5,566 nt of DNA from an uncultured Eggerthellaceae bacterium (GCA_934623455.1 CAKTVK010000125.1:1-5566), one strand, 5' to 3'; counted from the stretch's first letter, positions 1 to 5,329 are shown. Translations and numbers: made by a program. Notes: generated by a model from the sequence alone, not told the origin.

Positions 1-81
1 CTGCCCGCCAGAGTCTGCATTGCACCTGAAAGCATTCAATATTCGGCTCCCAAATGCAACAACTAAAAGATAGGAGGAGAC
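1..81 (+). other. 5' leader of the molybdoenzyme gene, with strong ribosome binding site
   Basis: This short upstream stretch contains no gene. Its only clear signal is a strong Shine-Dalgarno, AGGAGGAG at 72-79, placed just before the ATG at 82, which fixes the start of the molybdoenzyme. A partial inverted pair, TGCATT near 16 and AATGCA near 53, is too weak to call an operator. I see no convincing -35/-10 pair, so the promoter is either atypical or lies upstream of the window. Confidence 0.7.
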
Positions 82-2421
82 ATGCTTGATGCAAAGCAGC
101 CATACGTTTTAGAAGAAAGCGATGGCGTAATGAAGGTGCGCACCTGCGCTTGGTCGCCGCCGGGAGACCACCCCGTAGGATGGGGCGTTATCGTTACCGT
201 TAAGGATAATAAGATCCTGAAGGTGGAAGGCGACCCCGATCACCCCATCACGCAAGGCCGTTTGGATGTTCGCAACCTTACCCTTGATGAAGTGGTGTAC
301 AGCGATGAGCGTTTGACCAGCCCCATGGTGCGTGATCGTGCGGATCGCGGCAAAGATGCGTGGCGCAAGGTTTCTTGGGATGAAGCGTACGACCTGATTG
401 AGAAGAACATTCGCGACATCTGGGAGAAGTGGGGTGCCGAGACCATCTTCACGCTTACGGGTACTGGTCGTGAGTCCACGCTGTACGCTCCTGTGTACGG
501 TCCTGCTATCTGCAACACGCCGAACGGCGCTTCCACGTATGCGTTCTCCGGCGAAGCGTGCTACGGCCCGCGCGCTACCATCACCAACTACTTGCTGGGC
601 GCCGGCGTTCCGGAAATCGATTCCGCGCAGTACTGGGAGGATCGCTACGACCATCCGGGCTATGTTGTTCCGAAATACATCATGGTTTGGGGCAAGGATC
701 CGCTGTATTCCAGCCCCGATGGCTTCTTCGGCCCTTGCATTATCGATCTGATCAAGCGCGGCTCGAAGATTATCGTTATCGACCCGCGTGTAACGTGGCT
801 TGCTGCCCATGCGGAGTTCCATTTGCAGCTTCGTCCTGGTACCGATGCCGCTGTTGGCCTGGGCTTTTTGAATGTCATTATCAGCGAAGGCCTGTATGAT
901 CACGAGTTCGTGGAATGCTGGACGTATGGCTTCGAGCAGCTGGCCGAGGCCTGCAAGGAATGGACGCCCGAGCGCGTGCAAGAAGTTGCTTGGGTTGACC
1001 CCGAGCAGTTGGTTGGCGCCGCGCGTGCCTTCGCAACGAATGCTCCCTCCACTGCCACCTGGGGTGTTGCGCTTGACCAGTCCAAGGCTTCCACGCAAGC
1101 AGCTCAGTGCTTCTTGGCCATTTGCGCCATTTGCGGCTACATTGATGTTCCCGGTGGCATTACCATCACGAAGCCGACGAGCTTCATTGGCCAGTGGCGC
1201 TACGACATGATGGACGTTCTTGACCCCGAAATGGCTGCAAAGCACATTATTGACCCCGATGGCAAATACGCCCTGTTCAACGCAGGTGCTGCTATGGGCG
1301 GTGTTCAGGGCGACACGCTGCTGAACTGGCTTGAAGGCAAATGGGCCGATATGGAAGGCTACTACAAGCTGCGCATGTGCTGGATTATTGGCAACAACCC
1401 GCTGGCTTGCATGGCTGACCAGCCCAAACGTTGGTATGAAGCTATGAAGGACCTTGAGTTCGTGGTCGCAAACGACATCTTCATGACCCCTACCATTATG
1501 GCGCTGTGCGATGTTGTGCTGCCGCTTTCCACCTACGTTGAGCACGAAGGCCTGGTAACGCCGAACTACGGCCGCAACCAGCACTTCATTGGCGCTATGA
1601 ACCAGATCATCGACAATCCCAACACCAAGTCTGACCTGGAGATTCTTATTGATATGGGCCGCCGTATGCGCCCCGAGCTGTGGGAAGGCATGGAAACGCC
1701 CGATAAGTTCTTCGATGCCAAGTTGCGTGAGAACTACGGTTACGGCCTGGATGAAGTGAAGGCTGTTCCGGCAAAAATGGCAGGCTACGAATACAAGAAG
1801 TACGAGAAGGGCCTGCTGCGCGCCGATGGCAATCTTGGTTTCGAGACCAGGTCCGGTCGTATTGAACTGTGGTCGCCTGTTCTTGCCGCTTACGGCGAGC
1901 AACCGCTGCCGTATTTCGAAGAGCCCGAGTTCTCTCATGAATCGAAGCCTGAGCTCAAGGCCGAATATCCGCTGTATTACACCACGGGTGGTCGTCACAT
2001 TTCCATGTTCCACTCCGAGCATCGCCAAAAGGATCTTACGTGCCGCAAGCTGCATCCTTGGCCGTTGGTGACCATCAACCCCAAGACCGCTGCTGAATAC
2101 GGCATTGCCCAAGGCGATTGGGTTGAGGTTGAAAGCCCGCAGGGCCGCATGGTGCAGAAAGCGAACTTGACGAACGAAGTCAACGAGAAGTTCGTCCACG
2201 TTGAGCACGCTTGGTGGTATCCGGAGCAAAGCGGCGAGGGCGAAAACCCCTATGGCGTATTCACGTCTAACGCGAATAACCTGATTCCGCATGAGAGTGT
2301 TTCGGTCACCGGTTACGGCGCGCCCTACAAAAACGGTATCTGCCATATTCGTAAAGCGGAATGTCCTGTTGACGAGAGCCTTTTTGCAACTCCCGCTCAG
2401 CTGGCCGCTCTTCAGAAATAA
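82..2421 (+). CDS. Molybdopterin-dependent oxidoreductase/hydroxytransferase large subunit (DMSO reductase superfamily; acetylene hydratase / catechol dehydroxylase-like)
   Basis: A 779-aa catalytic subunit predicted to bind Mo or W through two molybdopterin guanine dinucleotides. Superfamily hallmarks visible: N-terminal VKDNKILKVEGDPDHPITQGR (about 40-60), VIDPR at 232-236, RPGTDAAVGLG at 251-261 followed by LYDHEFVECWTYGFE, IGNNPLACMAD at 436-446, and a C-terminal dinucleotide-binding domain (about 630-765, with the TTGGRH and GDWVEVESPQGR segments). The metal ligand probably lies in the SGEACYGPR segment (156-164); Cys160 is my best candidate, unproven. There is no twin-arginine signal, so it should act in the cytoplasm. 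Oddity: the N-terminal [4Fe-4S] site is eroded. Relatives read roughly CWSPPGCHPVGCG...GRLC, whereas here Cys22 is displaced by one residue and the other three positions are Asp29, Trp34 and Asp62. The Fe-S partner gene starts 21 bp downstream. Known relatives include acetylene hydratase, pyrogallol-phloroglucinol transhydroxylase and gut catechol dehydroxylases. Family assignment is firm; the substrate is unknown. Confidence 0.93.
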   Translation: MLDAKQPYVLEESDGVMKVRTCAWSPPGDHPVGWGVIVTVKDNKILKVEGDPDHPITQGRLDVRNLTLDEVVYSDERLTSPMVRDRADRGKDAWRKVSWDEAYDLIEKNIRDIWEKWGAETIFTLTGTGRESTLYAPVYGPAICNTPNGASTYAFSGEACYGPRATITNYLLGAGVPEIDSAQYWEDRYDHPGYVVPKYIMVWGKDPLYSSPDGFFGPCIIDLIKRGSKIIVIDPRVTWLAAHAEFHLQLRPGTDAAVGLGFLNVIISEGLYDHEFVECWTYGFEQLAEACKEWTPERVQEVAWVDPEQLVGAARAFATNAPSTATWGVALDQSKASTQAAQCFLAICAICGYIDVPGGITITKPTSFIGQWRYDMMDVLDPEMAAKHIIDPDGKYALFNAGAAMGGVQGDTLLNWLEGKWADMEGYYKLRMCWIIGNNPLACMADQPKRWYEAMKDLEFVVANDIFMTPTIMALCDVVLPLSTYVEHEGLVTPNYGRNQHFIGAMNQIIDNPNTKSDLEILIDMGRRMRPELWEGMETPDKFFDAKLRENYGYGLDEVKAVPAKMAGYEYKKYEKGLLRADGNLGFETRSGRIELWSPVLAAYGEQPLPYFEEPEFSHESKPELKAEYPLYYTTGGRHISMFHSEHRQKDLTCRKLHPWPLVTINPKTAAEYGIAQGDWVEVESPQGRMVQKANLTNEVNEKFVHVEHAWWYPEQSGEGENPYGVFTSNANNLIPHESVSVTGYGAPYKNGICHIRKAECPVDESLFATPAQLAALQK

Positions 2422-2442
2422 CGGCAGGGAAGGAGGCATACT

Positions 2443-2775
2443 ATGAAAAACGCAATGCTTATCAATTACGGGCTTTGCTTTGGCTGCGATTCCTGCACCG
2501 TTTCTTGCATGAAAGAGAAGGGTCTTTCCTTCGAAGAGCAGGGCATTGTCATCAAGCAGTACGGTCCGGTGAAAGTCAACGGCTCGTGGGAGTGGGATTA
2601 TATTCCCGTACCAACTAACCTGTGCGACTTATGCGAAGAACGTGTAAGCCAGGGCAAACTTGCTGCCTGCCAGCAACATTGCTTGGCCCAGGTCATCGAG
2701 GTTCTGCCTGCCGATCAAGTGGCAGCCCGCATGATTGAGCTGGGCGGCAAGAAGGTTTCCGTCTTCATGCCGTAA
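2443..2775 (+). CDS. Small iron-sulfur subunit, two [4Fe-4S] clusters (electron-transfer partner)
   Basis: A 110-aa protein with eight cysteines in two ferredoxin-type groups: Cys12-x2-Cys15-x2-Cys18-x3-Cys22 and Cys61-x2-Cys64-x11-Cys76-x3-Cys80. This is the DmsB/PhsB-type arrangement cut down to one pair of clusters, whereas the beta subunits of most relatives carry three or four clusters in roughly 180-280 residues. There is no signal peptide or membrane segment, so it should be cytoplasmic like its partner. The start is supported by GGAAGGAGG ending about 6 bp before ATG 2443. The gene begins 21 bp after the molybdoenzyme stop, so the two are surely co-transcribed and probably form a heterodimer or shuttle pair. 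Inferred role: passing electrons to the molybdenum centre. A free ferredoxin-like shuttle not bound stably to the enzyme is the main alternative. Confidence 0.92.
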   Translation: MKNAMLINYGLCFGCDSCTVSCMKEKGLSFEEQGIVIKQYGPVKVNGSWEWDYIPVPTNLCDLCEERVSQGKLAACQQHCLAQVIEVLPADQVAARMIELGGKKVSVFMP

Positions 2776-2791
2776 GCGTTCGCGCTGAAAA

Positions 2792-2808
2792 GGTTCCCTT
2801 AGGGAATC
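2792..2808 (+). other. Small stem-loop TTCCC-TTA-GGGAA
   Basis: TTCCC at 2794-2798 pairs with GGGAA at 2802-2806 across a TTA loop. The stem extends outward by one G-T wobble and one G-C pair to 7 bp. No T-run follows, so it is unlikely to be an intrinsic terminator. It may stabilise the 3' end of the upstream transcript. Confidence 0.4.
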
Positions 2809-2824
2809 ACGCTTTAGGAGCATG

Positions 2825-2844
2825 GTGGCACCGCCAGCTGCCAC
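2825..2844 (+). other. Stem-loop GTGGCA / TGCCAC
   Basis: GTGGCA at 2825-2830 and TGCCAC at 2839-2844 form a perfect 6-bp stem with an 8-nt loop. The downstream sequence, TTCTTATGT, is only mildly T-rich, so termination here would be weak at best. It overlaps the alternative, disfavoured upstream start of the 150-aa gene at 2822. Confidence 0.4.
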
Positions 2845-2876
2845 TTCTTATGTCCCGTTATGTTTACTCTTGCACC

Positions 2877-2938
2877 CATCGCAGGGGATGACCCCTTCAG
2901 AAGAGTCCGTTCGTCTTCTCTTCTTGTCCCTTGCGATG
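2877..2938 (+). promoter_or_regulatory. Long two-tier hairpin, candidate cis-regulatory RNA
   Basis: CATCGCAGGGGA (2877-2888) pairs with TCCCTTGCGATG (2927-2938) as 12 bp containing one G-T wobble. Inside it, AGAAGAG (2899-2905) pairs with CTCTTCT (2918-2924), leaving a 12-nt loop. A competing local hairpin, GGGG-ATGA-CCCC (2884-2895), would break the outer stem, so two exclusive folds are possible. The structure ends 30 bp before the start codon at 2969, where leader-based control of translation would act. I do not recognise it as any named riboswitch class. Confidence 0.45.
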
Positions 2939-2950
2939 TGGCGCTTTCCC

Positions 2951-2961
2951 CTCCAAAGGAG
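2951..2961 (+). promoter_or_regulatory. Ribosome binding site inside a palindrome, deciding the start at 2969
   Basis: AAAGGAG (2955-2961) stands 7 nt before ATG 2969, an ideal distance, and this is why I choose 2969 over the upstream in-frame ATG at 2822. The site lies in CTCC-AAA-GGAG, so the preceding CTCC could mask it by folding back. The CCCCTCC run (2948-2954) is also complementary to the GGGG at 2884-2887 in the upstream hairpin, which would offer a way to switch the masking on or off. The site itself is clear; the switching is inference. Confidence 0.65.
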
Positions 2962-2968
2962 AAAACAA

Positions 2969-3421
2969 ATGCTTCCACAGCAGAAAAAAGGATGGACAAC
3001 GGTTGTCGATCTTGAAGAATACAAGAAGATGACCTGGTCTTATTTGACGAATATCAAGCAGACCTGGCAATACGATGGCATCGCGTATATCTTTCGCAAG
3101 CGCGGTATTCATCTGTATGGCAGGGATTGCGGTTCGTTGAAGATGAACCACCCTATTCTGACCATTGGCATTCCGCAGCATAAAGACAAGAATTACGGCG
3201 TTGACCTGTATGTTCCGGTCGAAAAGAAGGCGCAAGCGCTTTCCCTTATCAAAGACTGGGATCGTATTCGCGAATACGCCGAGCTTGAACAGCAAGAGGG
3301 TAAGGCCGCCCATAAAGCTTTCGAGGCGGCAGCAACCGAAGCTAAACAACGAAATGCCGAGAAGAAGCGTGCGGCGCGACGTGAGAAGTTCGGCAGGATG
3401 CGCGCGCAGCTGTTTTCCTAA
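2969..3421 (+). CDS. Conserved-looking hypothetical protein, soluble, 150 aa
   Basis: I do not recognise this family. From ATG 2969 it encodes 150 residues. The first 95 or so look like a compact alpha/beta domain rich in aromatic residues (segments around WSYLTNIKQTW at 23-33, GIAYIFRKRGIHLY at 37-50, and YGVDLYVPV at 76-84). The last 55 are a highly charged, Ala/Lys/Arg/Glu-rich helix, possibly a coiled coil, ending in a basic tail. It has a single cysteine (Cys54), no signal peptide and no membrane segment, so neither metal binding nor export is suggested. It is not a TorD-type chaperone by length or motif. Its place between the Fe-S subunit and the transporter, same strand and with its own good ribosome site, suggests a role tied to the molybdoenzyme: assembly factor, substrate binding or regulator are all possible but unsupported by any motif. 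Confidence 0.8.
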   Translation: MLPQQKKGWTTVVDLEEYKKMTWSYLTNIKQTWQYDGIAYIFRKRGIHLYGRDCGSLKMNHPILTIGIPQHKDKNYGVDLYVPVEKKAQALSLIKDWDRIREYAELEQQEGKAAHKAFEAAATEAKQRNAEKKRAARREKFGRMRAQLFS

Positions 3422-3424
3422 AGC

Positions 3425-3447
3425 TTGATCATAGAAAACTATATCAA
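3425..3447 (+). promoter_or_regulatory. AT-rich near-palindrome between the 150-aa gene and the transporter
   Basis: TTGAT, one unpaired C, ATAG, an AAAA loop, then CTAT and ATCAA make a 9-bp imperfect dyad at 3425-3447. It fills half of the 47-bp gap before the transporter start and is markedly more AT-rich than its surroundings. It could be a binding site for a dimeric regulator or a small mRNA hairpin. It lacks the T-run of a terminator, and I could not fit a -10 box at a normal spacing from its TTGATC. Confidence 0.35.
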
Positions 3448-3468
3448 ACGTTTCAAAAGGAGTTCACG

Positions 3469-4776
3469 ATGCTTCAAACCATTGAAGACACCACCCCGAA
3501 GAAAAGCGGAGGTCTGCATTACGCATTCATCATCTGCTTGGGCGGCTTTCTGACGCAGTTTATTGTTTTGAGCGCTCAGCGTCTTCCTGCTCTGACCTTG
3601 GAATCCATTCGTCAGTCCCTGGGCGTCAACTACGCCGAAATTGGCTTGATCACCTCCATCTACATGGTGTTTTATGCGGGCCTTTCGTTTGCATGGGGCA
3701 TGGCCGCCGATAAGTTTGGCACGCGCAAGGCAATTGTTGCTGCATGCACCCTGGCTGCAGTAGGCGCCATCCTGTTCGGCTTTTTGGCACCTTTGGGCCT
3801 TGTTCCCGCAATCGTGACCTGGTCCATTACCGGTTGCGGTACTGCTGGTCTGCTTATGGCCATCCTTCCGAAGATCGTTTCCCGCTGGTTTGCCCCGAAC
3901 AAGCGCGGCATGGGCATGAGCCTTATCACCCCGGGCGCGAATTTCTCTGCCATCATTTTGGGCATTGTTACCCCGCTTATCATTGCCGCTATGGGTTGGG
4001 AAATGTCCTATGTGATCTTCGGTTGCATCTATGCTGCTATTGCGGTGTTCATCGCTATCTTCTTCCGCGAAGGTCCTGAAGAGAAGGGTCTTGCTCCGTA
4101 CGGCGCTCCCGAAGGCGTTCAGGCTGCTCCTGCTCCTAAGATGGAAGAAATTGCCGAAGCCAAGGATGCGAAGGGTAATGGCCAGTCTGCTATCGCTCGT
4201 GTTCTGCGCATGCCTATCACCTGGCACTTCGGTCTGTTCTACATTATTTACCAAGTCGGTTACATGGCTGCTTCCCAGTACTACGTTGCATCCATTCAGT
4301 CTGTTGGTTTCGACTTGGCTCAGGCATCTTTGGGCATTACGTGGGCCGGCGTTCTGACCATTCTGACCGAACTTGTTTTGGGTCAGCTGTCCGACCGCAT
4401 GGAGCGCAAGAACATTATGGCATTCATGGTTGGTTTGAATGCAGTCTTCGGTTTCGGCTACTTCTTCTACTTGACCAGCGGCGCCGCTCCGTCTCTGATT
4501 GTGTGCTACATCTTCGTTGCTATCATCACGGCTTCCACCGGCGTTATCACCGTTATCATGACTGCTGCTGGTGAGTATTACGACGACGACATCCGCGCAA
4601 CGGGCACGGGCGTTGTAGGCACTATCAACATTGTGGGCCGTTACCTTGGTCCCTGGTTGGCTGGTATCATCATCGACCAGACCGGCGTGGTAGGCAATTC
4701 CTTCCTGATTGTTGGTATTGCCATGGCTGTTGCCGCGGTTATTGCAGTGCTCATGCCGCGTAAGCGCGCAAAATAG
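3469..4776 (+). CDS. Major facilitator superfamily transporter (oxalate:formate antiporter-like), 12 TM
   Basis: A 435-aa inner-membrane carrier. Hydrophobic segments lie at about 17-36, 56-77, 88-107, 110-133, 150-174, 179-199, then 252-274, 285-305, 316-336, 341-368, 380-402 and 409-430, giving the 6+6 MFS layout. The hydrophilic central loop (about 200-248) is rich in Ala, Pro, Glu and Lys. The signature loop between helices 2 and 3 is present as GMAADKFGTRK (77-87), and its half-repeat as GQLSDRMERKN (305-315). The ILPKIVSRWFAPNKRGMGMS stretch after helix 4 resembles oxalate:formate antiporter relatives, suggesting a small organic anion or acid substrate, though this is not proof. AAAAGGAG at 3455-3462 sets the ATG. 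Its place behind the molybdoenzyme pair implies uptake of substrate or export of product. Similar Mo enzyme, mini Fe-S protein and MFS groupings occur, to my knowledge, around catechol dehydroxylases of Gordonibacter. Confidence 0.92.
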   Translation: MLQTIEDTTPKKSGGLHYAFIICLGGFLTQFIVLSAQRLPALTLESIRQSLGVNYAEIGLITSIYMVFYAGLSFAWGMAADKFGTRKAIVAACTLAAVGAILFGFLAPLGLVPAIVTWSITGCGTAGLLMAILPKIVSRWFAPNKRGMGMSLITPGANFSAIILGIVTPLIIAAMGWEMSYVIFGCIYAAIAVFIAIFFREGPEEKGLAPYGAPEGVQAAPAPKMEEIAEAKDAKGNGQSAIARVLRMPITWHFGLFYIIYQVGYMAASQYYVASIQSVGFDLAQASLGITWAGVLTILTELVLGQLSDRMERKNIMAFMVGLNAVFGFGYFFYLTSGAAPSLIVCYIFVAIITASTGVITVIMTAAGEYYDDDIRATGTGVVGTINIVGRYLGPWLAGIIIDQTGVVGNSFLIVGIAMAVAAVIAVLMPRKRAK

Positions 4777-4790
4777 TTCTAAGTGAACAG

Positions 4791-4800
4791 GGAAGGTGGA
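4791..4800 (+). promoter_or_regulatory. Ribosome binding site for the zinc-ribbon gene (decides a GTG start)
   Basis: GGAAGGTGGA at 4791-4800 is the only purine-rich Shine-Dalgarno-like run between the transporter stop and the cysteine-rich frame. It suits the GTG at 4805 best. The GTG at 4796 overlaps the run itself, and the ATG at 4814 is too far from it. Confidence 0.5.
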
Positions 4801-4804
4801 AGTT

Positions 4805-5002
4805 GTGGCGTGTATGTTTTGCACTCGCTGCGGAGGCTGCGAATTGGGAAAGGTGAGCGGCCTGCCCGAAAAAGGGAAATGCCTTTTGTGCGGCACTGAG
4901 CTTCCTTCCGATGCGCGCATCTGCCCCGTGTGTGGAGCGCCTGCCTTGCAGCCGTCTGCCCTGCGATCTCCCGTTGCTCCCGTTTCGTGCGAGGAGCGGT
5001 AA
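4805..5002 (+). CDS. Cysteine-rich zinc-ribbon miniprotein, 65 aa
   Basis: A small protein with nine cysteines in 65 residues. The N-terminus has four evenly spaced cysteines (Cys3, 6, 9, 12, each separated by two residues). Cys26-x2-Cys29-x10-Cys40-x2-Cys43 follows, in a CLLCGTELPSDARICPVCG context that closely matches the common zinc_ribbon_2 pattern. The last 20 residues are Pro/Ala/Ser-rich with Cys62 near the end, and probably disordered. The GTG start at 4805 is chosen from the ribosome site; GTG 4796 (68 aa) or ATG 4814 (62 aa) are alternatives. It begins 28 bp after the transporter stop with no terminator between, and a strong terminator lies 61 bp beyond, so it is the last gene of the unit. 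Inferred role: zinc-binding structural or regulatory peptide. The CxxCxxCxxC start could instead hold an Fe-S cluster or act as a metal or redox handle. Confidence 0.7.
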   Translation: MACMFCTRCGGCELGKVSGLPEKGKCLLCGTELPSDARICPVCGAPALQPSALRSPVAPVSCEER

Positions 5003-5014
5003 GCGCGCGGTGAC

Positions 5015-5039
5015 CTGCAACAATTGCAATCGGTTGCAG
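5015..5039 (+). repeat. Inverted repeat CTGCAAC / GTTGCAG
   Basis: A perfect 7-bp pair, CTGCAAC (5015-5021) and GTTGCAG (5033-5039), encloses an 11-nt loop that itself contains TTGCA, giving alternative pairings. It sits between the zinc-ribbon stop and the terminator. No T-run follows. It may be a 3'-UTR stabilising hairpin or a protein site. Confidence 0.4.
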
Positions 5040-5063
5040 ACCTCAGAACTCATCCTCTCTTTC

Positions 5064-5096
5064 AGATGCGGTGCCGCGTGGTGCCGCATCTTTTTT
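5064..5096 (+). terminator. Intrinsic (Rho-independent) terminator of the gene cluster
   Basis: GATGCGG (5065-5071) pairs with CCGCATC (5084-5090). The stem continues inward through two wobbles and two G-C pairs to a GCGT loop, and the outermost A5064 can pair with T5091. Six T residues follow at 5091-5096. The position, 61 bp after the zinc-ribbon stop with no gene following, fits the end of the operon. Confidence 0.9.
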
Positions 5097-5178
5097 GCGC
5101 TTGGTTTCGGATTATTCCTGGAAATTGTCTTTCTCCAAGGGTCTGCCTAGGACTTCGTGCAGCCTAATGCCTAGTAAT

Positions 5179-5329
5179 TGACAAGTTTCCGAAGCTTTTG
5201 GAACGAAAAACATGCGAAGGGGCGGCAAAACTTTCAACTGATTTTTCCGACCTGGGGAAACGTTAGAAAGCGATGGCTGGAACTTCCAGAAAATCACGCC
5301 TTGCTCCCAAAAGCTTCGGAAACTTGTCA
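5179..5329. repeat. 151-bp MITE-like element with perfect 23-bp terminal inverted repeats
   Basis: The left arm (5179-5201, beginning TGACAAGTTTCC) is the exact reverse complement of the right arm (5307-5329, ending GGAAACTTGTCA), 23 of 23 bases. The 105-bp interior is non-coding and folds further: CTTTCAAC (5231-5238) pairs with GTT-a-GAAAG (5262-5270, one bulged A), and TTTCC (5244-5248) with GGAAA (5256-5260). This leaves a nested hairpin, and CTGGAA-C-TTCCAG lies nearby at 5277-5289. Size, perfect termini, non-coding body and intergenic location fit a miniature inverted-repeat transposable element or a REP/BIME-like palindromic unit. No transposase is present, and I see no convincing target-site duplication (TAAT on the left, TTTT on the right), so mobility is inference. 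Confidence 0.65.

Larger units (their letters stand above)
2776..2968 (+). promoter_or_regulatory. Structured intergenic leader before the 150-aa gene
   Basis: These 193 bp separate two genes that otherwise look like one operon and hold several stem-loops, listed separately where strong. At the preceding stop there is a minimal hairpin AGCG-TTCG-CGCT (2775-2786). A reading frame in phase with the next gene is open from ATG 2822, but TAGGAG sits only 1 nt before that ATG, and the 49 residues it would add are low-complexity and lie over the hairpins, so I treat the region as non-coding. No stem is followed by a proper T-run, so a terminator is not supported. It could be an mRNA processing or attenuation region, a structured 5' UTR, or the site of an internal promoter that I cannot pin down. 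Confidence 0.45.

Noticed and set aside
20..48. Possible promoter upstream of the molybdoenzyme (TTGCAC at 20-25 with TATTCG at 40-45)
   Set aside because: The spacing is only 14 bp and the -10 match is poor.
109..2439. A 776-codon open frame on the minus strand covering almost the whole molybdoenzyme gene
   Set aside because: The plus-strand protein shows unmistakable superfamily motifs and a strong ribosome site. The minus frame encodes no recognisable domain and is a by-product of codon bias in the sense gene.
2824..2856. Intrinsic terminator after the Fe-S subunit gene
   Set aside because: The GTGGCA/TGCCAC stem is short with an 8-nt loop, and the following sequence lacks a run of T residues.
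2822..2968. N-terminal extension of the 150-aa protein from ATG 2822
   Set aside because: TAGGAG is only 1 nt from that ATG, the added residues look like translated hairpin sequence, and ATG 2969 has a well-spaced AAAGGAG.
3439..4920. A 493-codon minus-strand open frame opposite the transporter
   Set aside because: Its translation is rich in Asn, His, Gln and Asp with no domain, as expected for antisense of a hydrophobic membrane protein gene. It also overlaps the zinc-ribbon gene.
4911..5150. 79-codon plus-strand frame overlapping the zinc-ribbon gene and the terminator
   Set aside because: It reads through a strong terminator hairpin and has no ribosome site. The overlapping frame with zinc-ribbon cysteines is far better supported.
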